DNA from: Acanthaster planci
Taxonomy: Eukaryota; Echinodermata; Asteroidea; Valvatida; Acanthasteridae
Length of the DNA stretch: 62,000 nucleotides
NCBI RefSeq assembly: GCF_001949145.1
Contig: NW_019091554.1
Location: 223,898-285,897, forward strand
Reading direction: 5' to 3'
The stretch's first letter is position 1. Each line of letters opens with the position of its first letter. This document shows, piece by piece, positions 22,791 through 34,790 of the stretch. Below the pieces are notes generated by a model, which saw only the letters and a program-made list of their open reading frames with translations, was not told the DNA's origin and searched no databases. A program made the translations under genes and the position numbers.

Positions 22791-25700
22791 ATGATGGGCC
22801 GTGGTTTCTTCCACTATCCAGTCGCCTTCGGGCTTTGCTTTACTGTCTTCATGGTCTTCCAAGTCAGCGTGGGGATCTACATTGGCGGTATCCTCACCAC
22901 ACTAGAGAGGCAGTACCGCATCAAGTCCTCCCTGGCAGGCGTGGTGGTTTCCACCAGCGACTTTGCCAGTTTGATATCAATCATAGCCGTGACGTACGTC
23001 GGAAAGAGCTGGCACAGGCCGCGGATCATTGGGGTGCTGGCGACCATGACCGGCATCGGAGGGATTCTAAGCGCAGTGCCACATTTCATCTACCCAGCAT
23101 ACAGAGAGGGTGAAGGTGGGTTACTACAAAGCGCCAACGGATCAAATGCAACAAGGTATATATAATCCATTTAGAGCGCTAGTTAACAGGTTGGCACAAA
23201 AGTTGAACTTACCAAAGAATTAAAAACAGTGCTGCTTAGGACAGTTTTACAGCTTGGATAAGCTAACAGTGGCCCACACATGGAGATTTTTATTTTTACG
23301 TCAGTAATTTACGTTACTTTTTTCTCCAGGGCCTAAGCTTGCCTTCATTGCGCTTACTGCTTAACGGTCTCTGTTAAATAGATCGCGCCTGTATTAACAC
23401 AAAACGAACTCCTTAGCAGGGCCATGATTCGGCTAATCTTATAAAGTGATCTTGTTACCTTCACTGTAGCTGCTGCTGTTGTCCAGCTTGCTGCATTGAC
23501 GCCTCTTAGGACTAGCTTCACTTAATCTTTAAGTACATGTATAAAAATTAAAAAAAATTGTTGGCGCTACAAATCTGGCACGTTAAAACACCAGATTCAA
23601 CAGAAAGACTGCATGATCATTTTCCTTAATAAATGGCAAAAATGTTCTGTTGTACAGTAACTGAACAAGTGTCACTCCATTTGCGTCTCCATACAGAACT
23701 CCTTACGCAGATTGGAGACCAGACATTGTGAAAATTGTCAGGAGAGTATTTACTGGGTAACATTTGTCGCTATTTTGCTCCTAGTTCCAGCATCTTTGTC
23801 TGTGATGCTGGCCGGGAGTTGGAGGAATGCTCGGCACAGGATATCGATGAGTCTGGCTCCCGAGTTGAGGAGATGTGGGCCCTGTTCCTTGGCCAGGCCA
23901 TCATGGGTCTGGCCTACGGACCACTGTTCCCTATCGCTCTGACATATCTCGATGACCAAGTGAAGGGTACCACTACACCTTACTATATCAGTAAGCCTGT
24001 TTTCTTATTACATCTCTACCTAAAAAAAAGCGAAACGTTTTAAACCACATGATGACATGGTTCGATATCAGGGTGTTCATTTCACACCATACGTTTCCGG
24101 TGTATATACACCATTCAGTTGTAAACGTTTAAATTCATTACACTTTTTTGTTTTTGAAGCTGGTTATATCATGAACATATTGCGACCTGATCAGTTTGTA
24201 TAATGTAATGATCAATGTATAATATTGAATTATAATCAAATAACATTAAAGTGTAACTTCACTTGGAATGTCAAGTATGATAATTTCAAAACCAGGTTTA
24301 TGTGCTAAAATAAGGAATTCACTGCAAATCGCCACTCATTCAAGGTGACATTGCAAATATCAGCGAAATACTTTGAATTTTTGAAAGTCAGCCATTTGGG
24401 TAAGAAAACTGCAGTTAAATAAAAGGAAAATATGCCTCTGACAACCTTACCCTTTCTGTGGCTGTCCTCAAAAAGATGACGTTGAAAATCAACGGGAGTA
24501 GATTCCCCAAAAAATATTTAAATATTTTAGTCAGTTTTTACGTTTCGTGTTGCTGACTTATCTCCAATTACAGAAGTACAAAGACTGTCTGGCAGGAAAC
24601 ATGACTGTACCAAATGAACTACCCAAAACCTCTTTATACATGTTTCCGGGCAATGTTCACCACATCCTGGAAAAAGCGTTGAGGATATTATTTGGGCATT
24701 TGAATATAGGTATTCCTCCAAGAAGTTTAAAAACACCCACTGTACATCACTGTCTTTTCACAGTTCATTTCAGCCAAACTTGGACAAAGCAATCTTCCTA
24801 AAATGCTGAGAATTGAAAAGCAGTGGTGTGCCAGTGCAAGTGAATTCAGCATCTGACATATCAATCGCACTGATGCAGATAAAAACGTTGGTGGGAAGTT
24901 ATTGCTGGTGTTAATGTTTTCAGAGAAAGCCCTGAAAGGTATATAAATCAACAAGCTGCGTGCGTTTCGTCCACACAGCGCAGGAACAACAATTGTGTAC
25001 AAATGGTAAAAACAGTAATCCTACCTTTAAAAATCGGACTTTTATGCACCTTGAGGGGCCAAAAAAAGACCCATGAGACTGTTTGTGTGCAAATCATTTC
25101 ATTTCGAATCTCTTGTGTCAAAGGATTTTTTGGGGGTGGTGTTTTTACGCTATAAAAAAGCATTCAACCTGCGCGTAAGCTGGCATGCAAAGGCCTCGCC
25201 AAACAACAACATAAAAAACTATAAATCTCCTTTCCTTTTTCATGCTACAGCTAGTTTGATGTCAGGTCTCGTATTACGGAAATAATGTTCCGATACTCAT
25301 TTTCGACATAAATCCAAACAGGTGACTTTTAGTTTTTTATGTAGCCTATGGGAGAGCCACATGCGCCCCCTCCCTCACTTTTCTGTGCCTTTCAGGTCCT
25401 AAAACGCCCTTTGGATGTCAAATGGGGGAAAAGTCAATGCTCCAGGACAACGGCCAATATAGCTGCCAAAATATTATAATAAAAGCATAAATGGTAGCTA
25501 CATTTTTTACCCTCACGAAATTCATCTCTGGTCTCCCTCTTCTGCTATCATGTTTTAAATTCTAGATAGGCAACCAACTTGGCTGCCAGAAGTGCCCAAA
25601 TGTGAGAAAAACGATACACTTTCGCTAAAATATACATGATAATTTGTGTAAATGAAATCGTGAGGTATACATTTATGTTTTAATACATTTCAGTGTATTA

Positions 25701-28700
25701 CCGGCATTGTTATTTTGCTACTGTGCACCAATTCAAGATGGCTGCCAAATGTAGCCATCTGTGTGATATAATTGGCCAAAATATACATACATACTTCCCT
25801 GTGTGTTTCAAGAGAATCTACGGAGACTGTTTTCATAATGTATGAGACCGTGTACCCACACCTAATGAATGCACTCTTCACAGTGTGCATATCTGATTTT
25901 TCGACATTTGCAGTGACCCAAATCACAGCATGCAATTGGACTACTGTCAGTCAAGTAGGCCTACGGTTCATCTCCGTCTCTTCGTTGAAACTGTCCCTTT
26001 GAGGCTCGATTCCTCTCACACAACATCCACCCCTTCTAAACAGCTTTCTAATACAATCCCATCATCTGTTCCTCTCGGGACACTCTGTCCCTACTGCAGA
26101 GATAGTTTGAAGGAGTATCCGTCAGCTTTTATTTCTTTCCGTTTGATACTTGCATTTAGCAGCAATTAAACTGACCTTAAGTCGCTTTCAAATCTCTCCA
26201 GATGGTAATCCCAACTCGAGAAAGTTAATGACAAAGTGATTTCTTAATGCTGAGCTATAGTAGCCTTTCTAATACTGATCAAGGTGCACATAATCTGCAG
26301 GTTGAGTACAGCATATCTCGTATTCATTATTCCAAAGCAAATTCCAGGATTACTGTTTTATGAAATCTTTCAGCACAGTCATTCCACAAAATGGCTTACC
26401 GTCACAGGAGAAGGCACCTGCATTCTGGAATATTAAAGCACCAGAGCTCCGGTCCCGAGATGATTTATGTATACTTTTGACCCTGCAGCTTTCAGCCCAA
26501 ATAAACACATTCTAAGCATGATTTAGATATAATGTTAAATTGACGACGAGTTACTTCCAATGAAACAAACAGAGAAAAGGGCTGGTTTTAGGGACTAACT
26601 GAGTCTAAAAAGATTTGAGTAACATTCTTTGGTGCAGGTGCACGCAGATTATTTTCCAACTGAACTTTTGACTTGATCTGTACTCGATGTGCAGGTGTCT
26701 TCCTGACAGCCGGCTCATCCTCCACCCTGGTGGGTTTCGGCCAGGCCTTCTTGTTTCTCACGACCAATGTCAACTGGCCTGCCCAGCCCGACTACACTAA
26801 GGAGTGGATCGGAGCCTGGTGGTTGGGCTTCCTCGTGGACGGAGTGATCATCTTGATTATCGCCATCCCTTTCTTCTTTTTCCCGAAGGAGATGGATTTC
26901 AAGGTGAGAGAGGAGGACATACCGCCTGAGAGGCTGGCCAAGGAGGGAAAAGACGGCCAAGCAAGCAGTGATCTTGGAGTCAAAGGTAAGACTCAAAAAT
27001 CAACATATGTTCCTCGCTTGACGCTAAAAGAAGAATGGAAGTGAGACGGCTTCCATCGGTCTACATATGGGGTTTGTGCTCACTTTTTAAGACCCATGAT
27101 GGGTGTAAAAAAATTCATCTCTTCACTTCTGCACGGGTTATGATGCCATCCAAAAAAGGAACATTTGGTCCATTCCCGCATTCCCACTTTGGATAACACC
27201 TTGTGACACACAAAAGTCATTAGACGTCCGACAGAGCACGAGTAATCAAAGACACGAAACGTTAAGCATCCATTTGGTTTTAAACGAGCCGTACATTTAT
27301 CACGTGTCTATTTACTTGTCCCAATTATTCCTCCCCGTCAGATTTTGTGGCGTCCTCTAAGCGGATCGGCACCAATGCTGTTTTCATGATGCTCCTCGTG
27401 TCAACCATTTTTGAGCTGGCGGTGTCCGCATCCTTCGGGTTTTTCTTGGCCAAGTTTTTCGAGATTCGGTACAACACGGCCCCGTCGTTTTCAGCCTTAC
27501 TTGTCGGTAAGTAGTTCTTCCTTGAGCTTAAAGAATGTCCTCAATAATCAAGGTGAGCAAACACTTTTTTAAAAAATCTGAAAATTTAGACTGAAAAAGT
27601 TTTTGAGATTATCATCAGTTCCCAATCCTAATCTAGATGCTTCCTCTTGTGAAGTAATAACCAGTCAGTCAGTCAGTAGCCCTAAATCAAATCCCTGTTA
27701 GTTTGTAGATTCTAATAACAAGGAAAGTGTTTCTAATCGGAACTGAATCCCCATTTAATACATGAACGAGTCTGGTGACAACACTACGTCTAATAAGCAT
27801 GACCTTCACCCCGTATTGACACCTAGTCCAGCATAGTGTAATTGTCTCGCAGTGTTACATGTAGCTCCAAGCATCAGTGACGGCGTTGGCCTTCATGAGA
27901 TTTCACAGCCACAAAAGAAACATCCACATTTGGGGCTATTTTCCTTTTTCTTGTGATTTTTTTTAACTGAAGCTTTTTACAAATGAAGAACATTTTTCTC
28001 CCTTCAAAGCAAGGTATTAAAACTTCATGCTGAGACCTATCCAAAAAGCAAGGAGAGATGAAAAACAAACTGTGTTCTGCAGTGGACACCGTAATCAGTG
28101 GCAAACAGTCCATGTCCCGTCTCTCTGATTCTGATGGGTGTACTGTTTTATACACAGGGATAATCGTGATGCCAGGGGCACTCCTCGGCAATCTTACGAG
28201 CGGAGTCCTCGTCAAAAAGTTGAAGCTGACATCACGTGGGTGTGGGGCTATGATCCTGAGCCTAACCGCCTTGGTCATGTGCTGCATCCCGGTGGTGTAT
28301 TTCCTGGGCTGCCCGGAGGCAAACTACGCCGGTTACACCGACGGCGTTTTAAGGTAGGGGGCAACTACTGAGGCGAACCAATACATTTCAATGAAATCCT
28401 CCGCTGATTTGCTGAGTACACCTGTATTCCATAGTCTTGTTACCGGTTTTTAACTCTAGTGCCTGTTAAAGTGCGTTGTTGAAATGATAAGAGATCTGAC
28501 AACTACCACCATTTGTTTCTGCTAATGTAACACGGGGCAGATTTGCACTTGACGAATACTCGGGTTTTTTGAGTCTTGTATATACAAGCCTGAAAACAAT
28601 TATACTTCAAGGGCATATTAGTTGCTCCATCAGGCTACTATAGTGGTTCTTATAACATTTACCTCAAGGCAAAACCTTTGCGTTGAAATCCTCTTCAATG

Positions 28701-31700
28701 ACGTTGAGTCTGTCTATTCTTGGCAGCATTTCAAGCCCTTGTAACATGGACTGTACCTGCACCATCGATCGATTCGAACCGGTGTGTGGAGCTGATGAGA
28801 AGGTGTACGTAACTCCTTGCTACGCCGGTTGTACCGGTCAGCGCTCGGATCCGACGGACGACCCTGCTGTCAATGCCACGGTAGGAAGAATGCCAAAGCA
28901 TTTATGCAAAATAAGTTAGCACAGTACTTAATTGACGGACATAAAACCCATAAGAGCTTTCTGCGAACTTGAAAACAACGTGACACTTCCGAAACAAATC
29001 CAAATACAATTTCATTGTACATGGACAAGTAAATTTTGAAAAGACTTCTGGAGAGTCGATAACTCCAGGAATGTTCAATGCCAACAAACCGCTGAGAAAA
29101 TGTAGCCCTAAATCAAACTCAACTTGCCCAACACCTTTCGCAATCATATCCTGAAATTGGAATTCAGTCAAAGACAAGTTTATTCACTGTCACCAAACAA
29201 GACTCAGTAGAATTTCAAGTCTCAATGCAGTCGAGCTTAAAGCTATTAGTTGCTGCAGATCAGCTTGTGAACTAGCTATTAGTTGATATTCCACGATCGG
29301 AGCTGGCTGATCTTCAGAATCTTAAGGTTCGGCTGTTACTCTTGGTATCCCTTTCCAGGTTTATACTGGTTGCACCTGCAGTACAGGGTACAATGCAACC
29401 GGTCCGTCTTCCACTGACGCCCTTGCTGGGAAGTGTGTGGGTACTTGCGATATGCTCTACTACACAGGAATATTACTCTTCTGTATTGTCTTGTTTGGTT
29501 CCATGACGCAGAATCCTCTCACAATCATGCAAATGAGGTACGCCTTTGCCAAAATAACATGCGTATTGAAATATATAATGCAAACGGTGTATTAATTGTG
29601 CGCTATTGTAACGGAATTGCCGTGTCCAGTGGGGTACATTATACGCAACTTCCTTCAGATCTTACCCACTCGACTACCGTATTTTAAGGGGGTTTGAACT
29701 TTGAAGTATTCGTGCTTTGGACAAGTCACAAGTTTAGTTCTGTGTGGAAAACACATTTAAAAATAATCACTGGTACTCTACGCTTCCACTCACTAAACAG
29801 CACTTTTCTCTGTGCACAGTCAACCGAACACATTTGTGGTTTAACGGCATCTGCTTTTAATATTATTTTGACGTGTTGTGAGAACCGTATTTCCAATCTT
29901 TATGAACTTTGTGAAAGGAGTGCAAAACAAAGAACTGAAATTTCCTGTGTGATCCCTGAAGGCACAACAATATTCATAAAGGGATATGGTTAATAAATCT
30001 TATCAAACAATCGAATATGAACAACTGCGGTTGAGAAATGACATTATGACCTGCAACAAACAGCTATAGTTGTAGCGGTCTGTTGTCCCCGTTAGAATGA
30101 CCTTTTCGAAGCAGGAAGAGGACAAGCTCTGATTGACTTTTTACCTAGTTTCACATTCTGGGTTATAAGTAAACGGAATACTAAACCCCTTCAAATTCAC
30201 GGTAGACACTTGTGACAGCATGGTACTGGTGCGTTGGTACACCCCAAAATCGTCTCCCATTAAACAAGTGTATTTGAAATAGGTCGCACCTTTCAACATA
30301 AATGCAAGGCACTCAGAGAGAAGAACCTGTTTGTACTGCATTGATTACAGGCCAGCCAGATAGTACAAGCGCCATGTTATTACCTAGAACGATACAGCAT
30401 AGCGAAATTGCCTTGTTCAATATAGTTATTTTTGTTGTTTATGCAGATCTGTTGGAAAAGATAAGACTTTTGGTCTCGGCATTTCAGCCTTCTTCAGTCG
30501 CGCATTAGGTGAGAACTTATATTTTGGCAAGCGACGAAACAAGAAAGGTATAGTTGTGAAAATCCAACCTTATCTCGCTGGCATGTAACAATTAGGCCTA
30601 CTTTCAACGAAACAAAAGGTAACCGAAATTAATGAATCCATGGTACAACCACAGCGTAAAGATGTAAAATCTATATTTGTCAACGAAATAAACCGGTTTG
30701 ATATTTCAAACAAGCAAGTCAGAACAAAACATAGTGCGAGTCGTTGTATTGAGTCCGTGTACGTTTTGTTCATTCGTTTTTTATTAAAAACGAATGTCAC
30801 ACGACCAAACACAAGTCGTTTTCCATTTTTCGATTTGAAAACGAAAATCAGAAATCAAAATCAAGTATTTTTTCCGTTTTGGTTTGAAAACGAAAGATAA
30901 GAAAAAAGACGAAGAAGTCGTTTCTTGTTTTTCCTGCTGAAAACGAAACACGGAAGTAATCTTGTTTAATTTTAATCTCAATTAATCCCACGTAATTTCA
31001 AGGTATCACGGACGTCTCTGAGCACTTCTCAAGATAAAAGTTGTCTTTGAGCATGCGAGAAATGTCTTTGTGAATTGTTCCTCCTTTTATTTTATAACCA
31101 CCGAATTCCTCATATTCTTCTACTCCAGCCGTGAGAAGACGTTTCTTACATTACGCAATGAAATTGGAACTGTGTCTCATTCTTGGAGCAAGAGTTTTGT
31201 TCGCTTTCACGAAGAAAAACGAAAACAGAACGTGATTATCGTTTTTGTTTTTCAAATGAAAAGCGAGAATGAAGCGACTTGTTTCTGTTGTCATTTTTGT
31301 TTTCAAATCAAAAACGAGGAACGACTTGTTTTTTGATTTTCATTTTTCGTTTTCAAAGCGAAAAATGGAAAACAACTTGTTTTGGGGTTGTTTGATTTTT
31401 TTTATCGAAAAACGAATGAACGAAACGTACACGAACCGTATTGCCACGCTGATAGGGCAGACCCTGCGCTCCTATAGACCCCTTGCAGCTGGTACTCTGT
31501 AATGTTTTACAGAGTTTTACCTGACATAGCAAGGAACCATTGAAAAACGTGAAAATCAGTCCCTATATTGCTTTTTCCCGACTACCCTGGGACGCGCTTC
31601 ATTTGGGGCATGAAACTAAGTCATTGTAGTGGGAAGAATGTTTCACTTTTCCAGGGAGGGATATATTCTTGAGCAAGAAAACAAGACTGAATTTTTAAAG

Positions 31701-32738
31701 TCTGCATCTTGTGATGGGAATAGGATACCGAAGAATGTTACTGACTTGTCCTCTACACAGGATTCCTCCCAGCCCCGCTGTATTTCGGTGCAGCCATAGA
31801 GGGTGCCTGCATCTTGGAGCGCATCGAATGCGGCGTCAGCGGTGACTGCCTCATCTATAACTCTCAAGTCTTCAGTCTAACATTCCTTGGCATCTTCTTT
31901 GGCCTGAAGGTGAAAACAAAGCTGTCACTTTAGGGGAATGAAGCATCCTCAATTGCAGTGACGTATGTCTGACGGGTGCTTGGGGTTTACCTCCCCATTT
32001 AGCCCCATCCCAGAATTTGAAAAAAGGGCCTTTTATCTTAATGCAGTAGTTTGAAGGTAACCTCCATTTAAAAACTAATGTTACAAAAAATGGGTGTTTC
32101 CTAAATTCTCTGACTTTCCAGATAAAAAAATCAAAGGTCTTGTCTAAGAGATGACACGAATAAAGTTTCTGAGATATGGGTCCTTTTTGGATCATGCGTG
32201 TTTATGTCTCCCTAATGATTCTTGTAATGTTTTAACATGTTTTTACTTTTTAATTTCACGCTCAGATATGCAACCTGTTCTTCTACTCCATTGCCACTAC
32301 CGCAGCAATTAGGCGCGACAAAAGAGCGAACCGTGAATCCCAAAACGACGAGAAAACCAAGGTAAGATATTCAGATGAGAAAAGAACACACCAAATGTTC
32401 GAAATCAATACTGTATAAAGTAACCAATAAGGCCAGTAAAATGCTTACAAAATGCACTTGATATTTCTGACATCAGTTCTTGGCGCACAGTTCTCGTGAG
32501 CACGAGTCTCTACGCATCTTCCTTTCAGTAGCATATCATACACTTTCACTTATATGCTTCACTAATGTTGGTCCTTGCCGGATGATAGTTTTGGATCTCC
32601 AAGAGGTAATATCCGTAATGTAACGGTGGTCCACATTTTCTTGTCTCTTTCCAGAAAGTTGGCGTGGAAGGGCTAGACAACAAAGGTTTCATTGGTGGTT
32701 CTGATTTAAGTAACGTCAGCTATGACACTAAATTGTAA
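22791..32738 (+). CDS. OATP/SLCO family organic anion transporter, gene C (complete)
   Basis: Exons: 22791-23155, 23785-23990, 26695-26985, 27342-27506, 28158-28353, 28727-28880, 29359-29537, 30447-30508, 31761-31909, 32266-32361, 32655-32738. They join in frame to 648 aa, with intron phases identical to gene B and all GT-AG. ATG at 22791 was chosen; a second ATG follows directly at 22794. Seen: TM1 from about residue 11, TM3 with PHF (His98), acidic Cys-containing loop 2, signature DYTKEWIGAWWLGF at 223-236 (Glu in place of Arg), FFFFPKEM at the end of TM6, and a Kazal-like loop (CNMDCTCTIDRFEPVCG from 413) with Cys 413, 417, 419, 428, 439, 443, 464, 466, 485 and 489. The TM11 motif is GFLPAPLYFGAAIEGAC. 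The C-terminus is DTKL, resembling the KTKL-type PDZ ligands of mammalian OATP1A proteins. It is more diverged from A and B than they are from each other. Substrate unknown. Confidence 0.93.
23991..26694 (+). other. Gene C intron 2
   Basis: This 2.7-kb intron (donor GTAAGC, acceptor GATGTGCAG) has no exon-like sequence. At about 25440-25790 a degenerate motif recurs three times (AGCTGCCAAAATAT, TGGCTGCCAGAAGTGCC, ATGGCTGCCAAATGTAGCC), each near AAAATATACAT or AAAATATTATA. This looks like a decayed repeat with spacing of about 120-160 bp. Confidence 0.55.
30752..31437. mobile_element. 686-bp foldback element in gene C intron 8
   Basis: Outer ends are inverted copies: the left starts AGTCCGTGTACGTTTTGTTC and the right ends in the inverse of GGTTCGTGTACGTTTCGTTC, followed inwards on both sides by ATTCGTTTTT. 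The identical hexamer GTATTG flanks both ends (30746-30751 and 31438-31443) and is the likely target-site duplication. The arms are filled with short alternating GTTTTC/GAAAAC and CAAGTCGTT/AACGACTTG blocks, so the whole element can fold on itself. It has no coding capacity. Confidence 0.75.
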
Positions 32739-33265
32739 TGAGGAAATGTCATTATTTGGTGTAATTCGGAGTAATGGGTTTCCATTGATTTAATCGAATG
32801 CCGAGTGACGTCTAACACGCTACAAATTCTACATAACCTTTGAAAGCTGAGTTGTTAATTCTAAGTGCAGAATATTCCCAGAATGAACAAATTCGATCAC
32901 TATTTCCTTGAAATACATCTATCCCATTCACTATGACTGACAATGCATTGACATCGTTTATTATTACTGCGCAGAGAAGGAAAGATTTCTACATGCTGTC
33001 TTGATATTCGCTGGCTTACCAAACTTCCCTTACAACTTAGATAACTACATAAAATATATTTTAAAATACATACTACTTTTCTAGGAACTGATGTTTGATA
33101 TTTCTTTAAGTTTGATATTTCTTTTCAAAATAATGAATGATTTTTTAAAAACGTGTAAGGCTAAAATCAGAAAACATTTTTGCAGCGTAGACAGAGATAT
33201 AAGTCTATTACTCCCGCCCCAGTTACTCGATCAGTTGCCAGTTGTAGAGGTTTGCGGTAGCACTG
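32739..33265. other. Gene C 3' flank
   Basis: Presumed gene C 3' UTR and downstream sequence. No canonical AATAAA was found in the first 500 bp after the stop, so the polyadenylation site is undefined. Nothing else was recognised. Confidence 0.4.
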
Positions 33266-34790
33266 TTTCATTTCATTTCATTTCATTTATTAATTTCTGC
33301 AGGTAAAGATACAAACTCGCATGTATAAAAGTTGACAAGAAAAATAGTCGAGCAACAGCCCTGCAGGATTGCAAAAAAGCACACTAAATTACAGTCAAGT
33401 TGTCCTAGGTGCCACTTAAACCAAACAATGAAACAAATACATGTATACTGCCTACGGAAAACAGGAAGGGAACTAAACGTATGACACCCATAAAATTAAT
33501 TTAAAACAAGATTTTCACTTAATTTTTAATCAGTAGGTTATAAATAAATTAAAAAGACATATAAATTAAAAAAGTAATCTTCAACTACTTTTACTCTCAC
33601 CGACCATGCAAAATATCCATAATAATAAGCCCCCTGCGAACAGCATTGAATGGCAAAAGGCTTATTAACTATGGACAGACAAGACACAAACAACATGCAC
33701 ACACACAAAATGTCACAAGGAGAGAAAGTCAATGTGTTAGAAGTTATCTTCCGAGAGAAATGGATAGTCGGTAAAAAATACACTAGGACGTTTACAGTAC
33801 AATATATAGGCATGCCTAATGTGTATAAAAATCGGAGTAATGATCGAAGAATTTGTACAAAGCCATTAATTCCCTATGAACAACTATGCATAATAGCCTA
33901 CACAATGGGCACAAATGTGTAAAAACTGGATAAAAACTGCATCAACCCACACCATTCCAGTAAAAATGTACTACATGGAAAAAATATCATTTATAAATTT
34001 GCGTTAGGGTTGCCCGTGAACCTGGCATCAATAAATGTTTTCTTCGTGAGTTAGTAAAACACCTTAATCCTAAAACAAACATGTAACAGAATTGGGTAAT
34101 GCGGTTAATAGTCTCGAGAATATATTGAAAGAGACTAGTAGAATAGAGCAGCATTAGCCCTCGACCTCTGGTGGTGAAATCTTCATTATTTCTACCGTCC
34201 GACAGGTATGTCAAGTTGGTTAGACAAATATTTCACAACAAACACAATAGAAAGAAAGTGGAGTCTGTTGTGTACAAAGGCAAACCTAGCTGGATACACC
34301 TTTCAGAATACTCCATCTCGAGTTTAGGATTAACCCTAACCCTCCTCAATCCTTCACCTGTTGGAGGATTGAGGAAGGTTAGGGTTAATGGAGGTCTTTC
34401 TCGGGAGGCCTAAACAAAAGCCAGTAAAACGTCATTGGACCCTAACCAAAGTATAGTATAAACAGGGCGCCACCAACGTGCTGCATATTCTAATAATGGT
34501 TTGCTGATTGAGCAATAGAGTGAAATGAGAATATTAGAGTCTCTAGATTTAAGAACTCTACCAACAAGACCATTAAGACAAGTAGCTTAGAAAACAATAT
34601 TCTTAATGTGTTGCTTCCAACTTAAGTCCCTGGAAATAATAACACCAAGATATTTATAGTCATCCACATGTTCCAATACAAAATCCCCAATTTCAGTACA
34701 ATGGCCTGGGGATTTTTTGAACGCCTATCTAAGAAGTAAGAACCACACATGCTCATAAAGAGATGTCCTTGCATCGTGTTGCCGCAAATC
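33266..34790 (-). mobile_element. Decayed LINE (non-LTR retrotransposon) remnant
   Basis: Read on the minus strand, 34685-34590 encodes DYKYLGVIISRDLSWKQHI and flanking residues. This is the conserved block that follows the reverse-transcriptase core in CR1/L2/Jockey-type LINEs. In another frame downstream comes GLVGRVLKSRDSNILISLYC then SISKPLLEYAARW, again typical of that region. Stops and frameshifts break the ORF. The 3' end on this strand is a (TGAAA)n tail, seen as (TTTCA)n at 33266-33290. The RT catalytic YADD region was not found, so the copy is 5' truncated. A short palindrome at 34329-34389 interrupts it. Confidence 0.7.
34329..34389. repeat. Hairpin-forming inverted repeat within the LINE remnant
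   Basis: The arms ATTAACCCTAACCCTCCTCA-ATCC and its inverse (one mismatch) are separated by about 12 bp. The arms contain the telomere-like CCCTAACCCT. It may be a small inserted foldback sequence. Confidence 0.7.
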
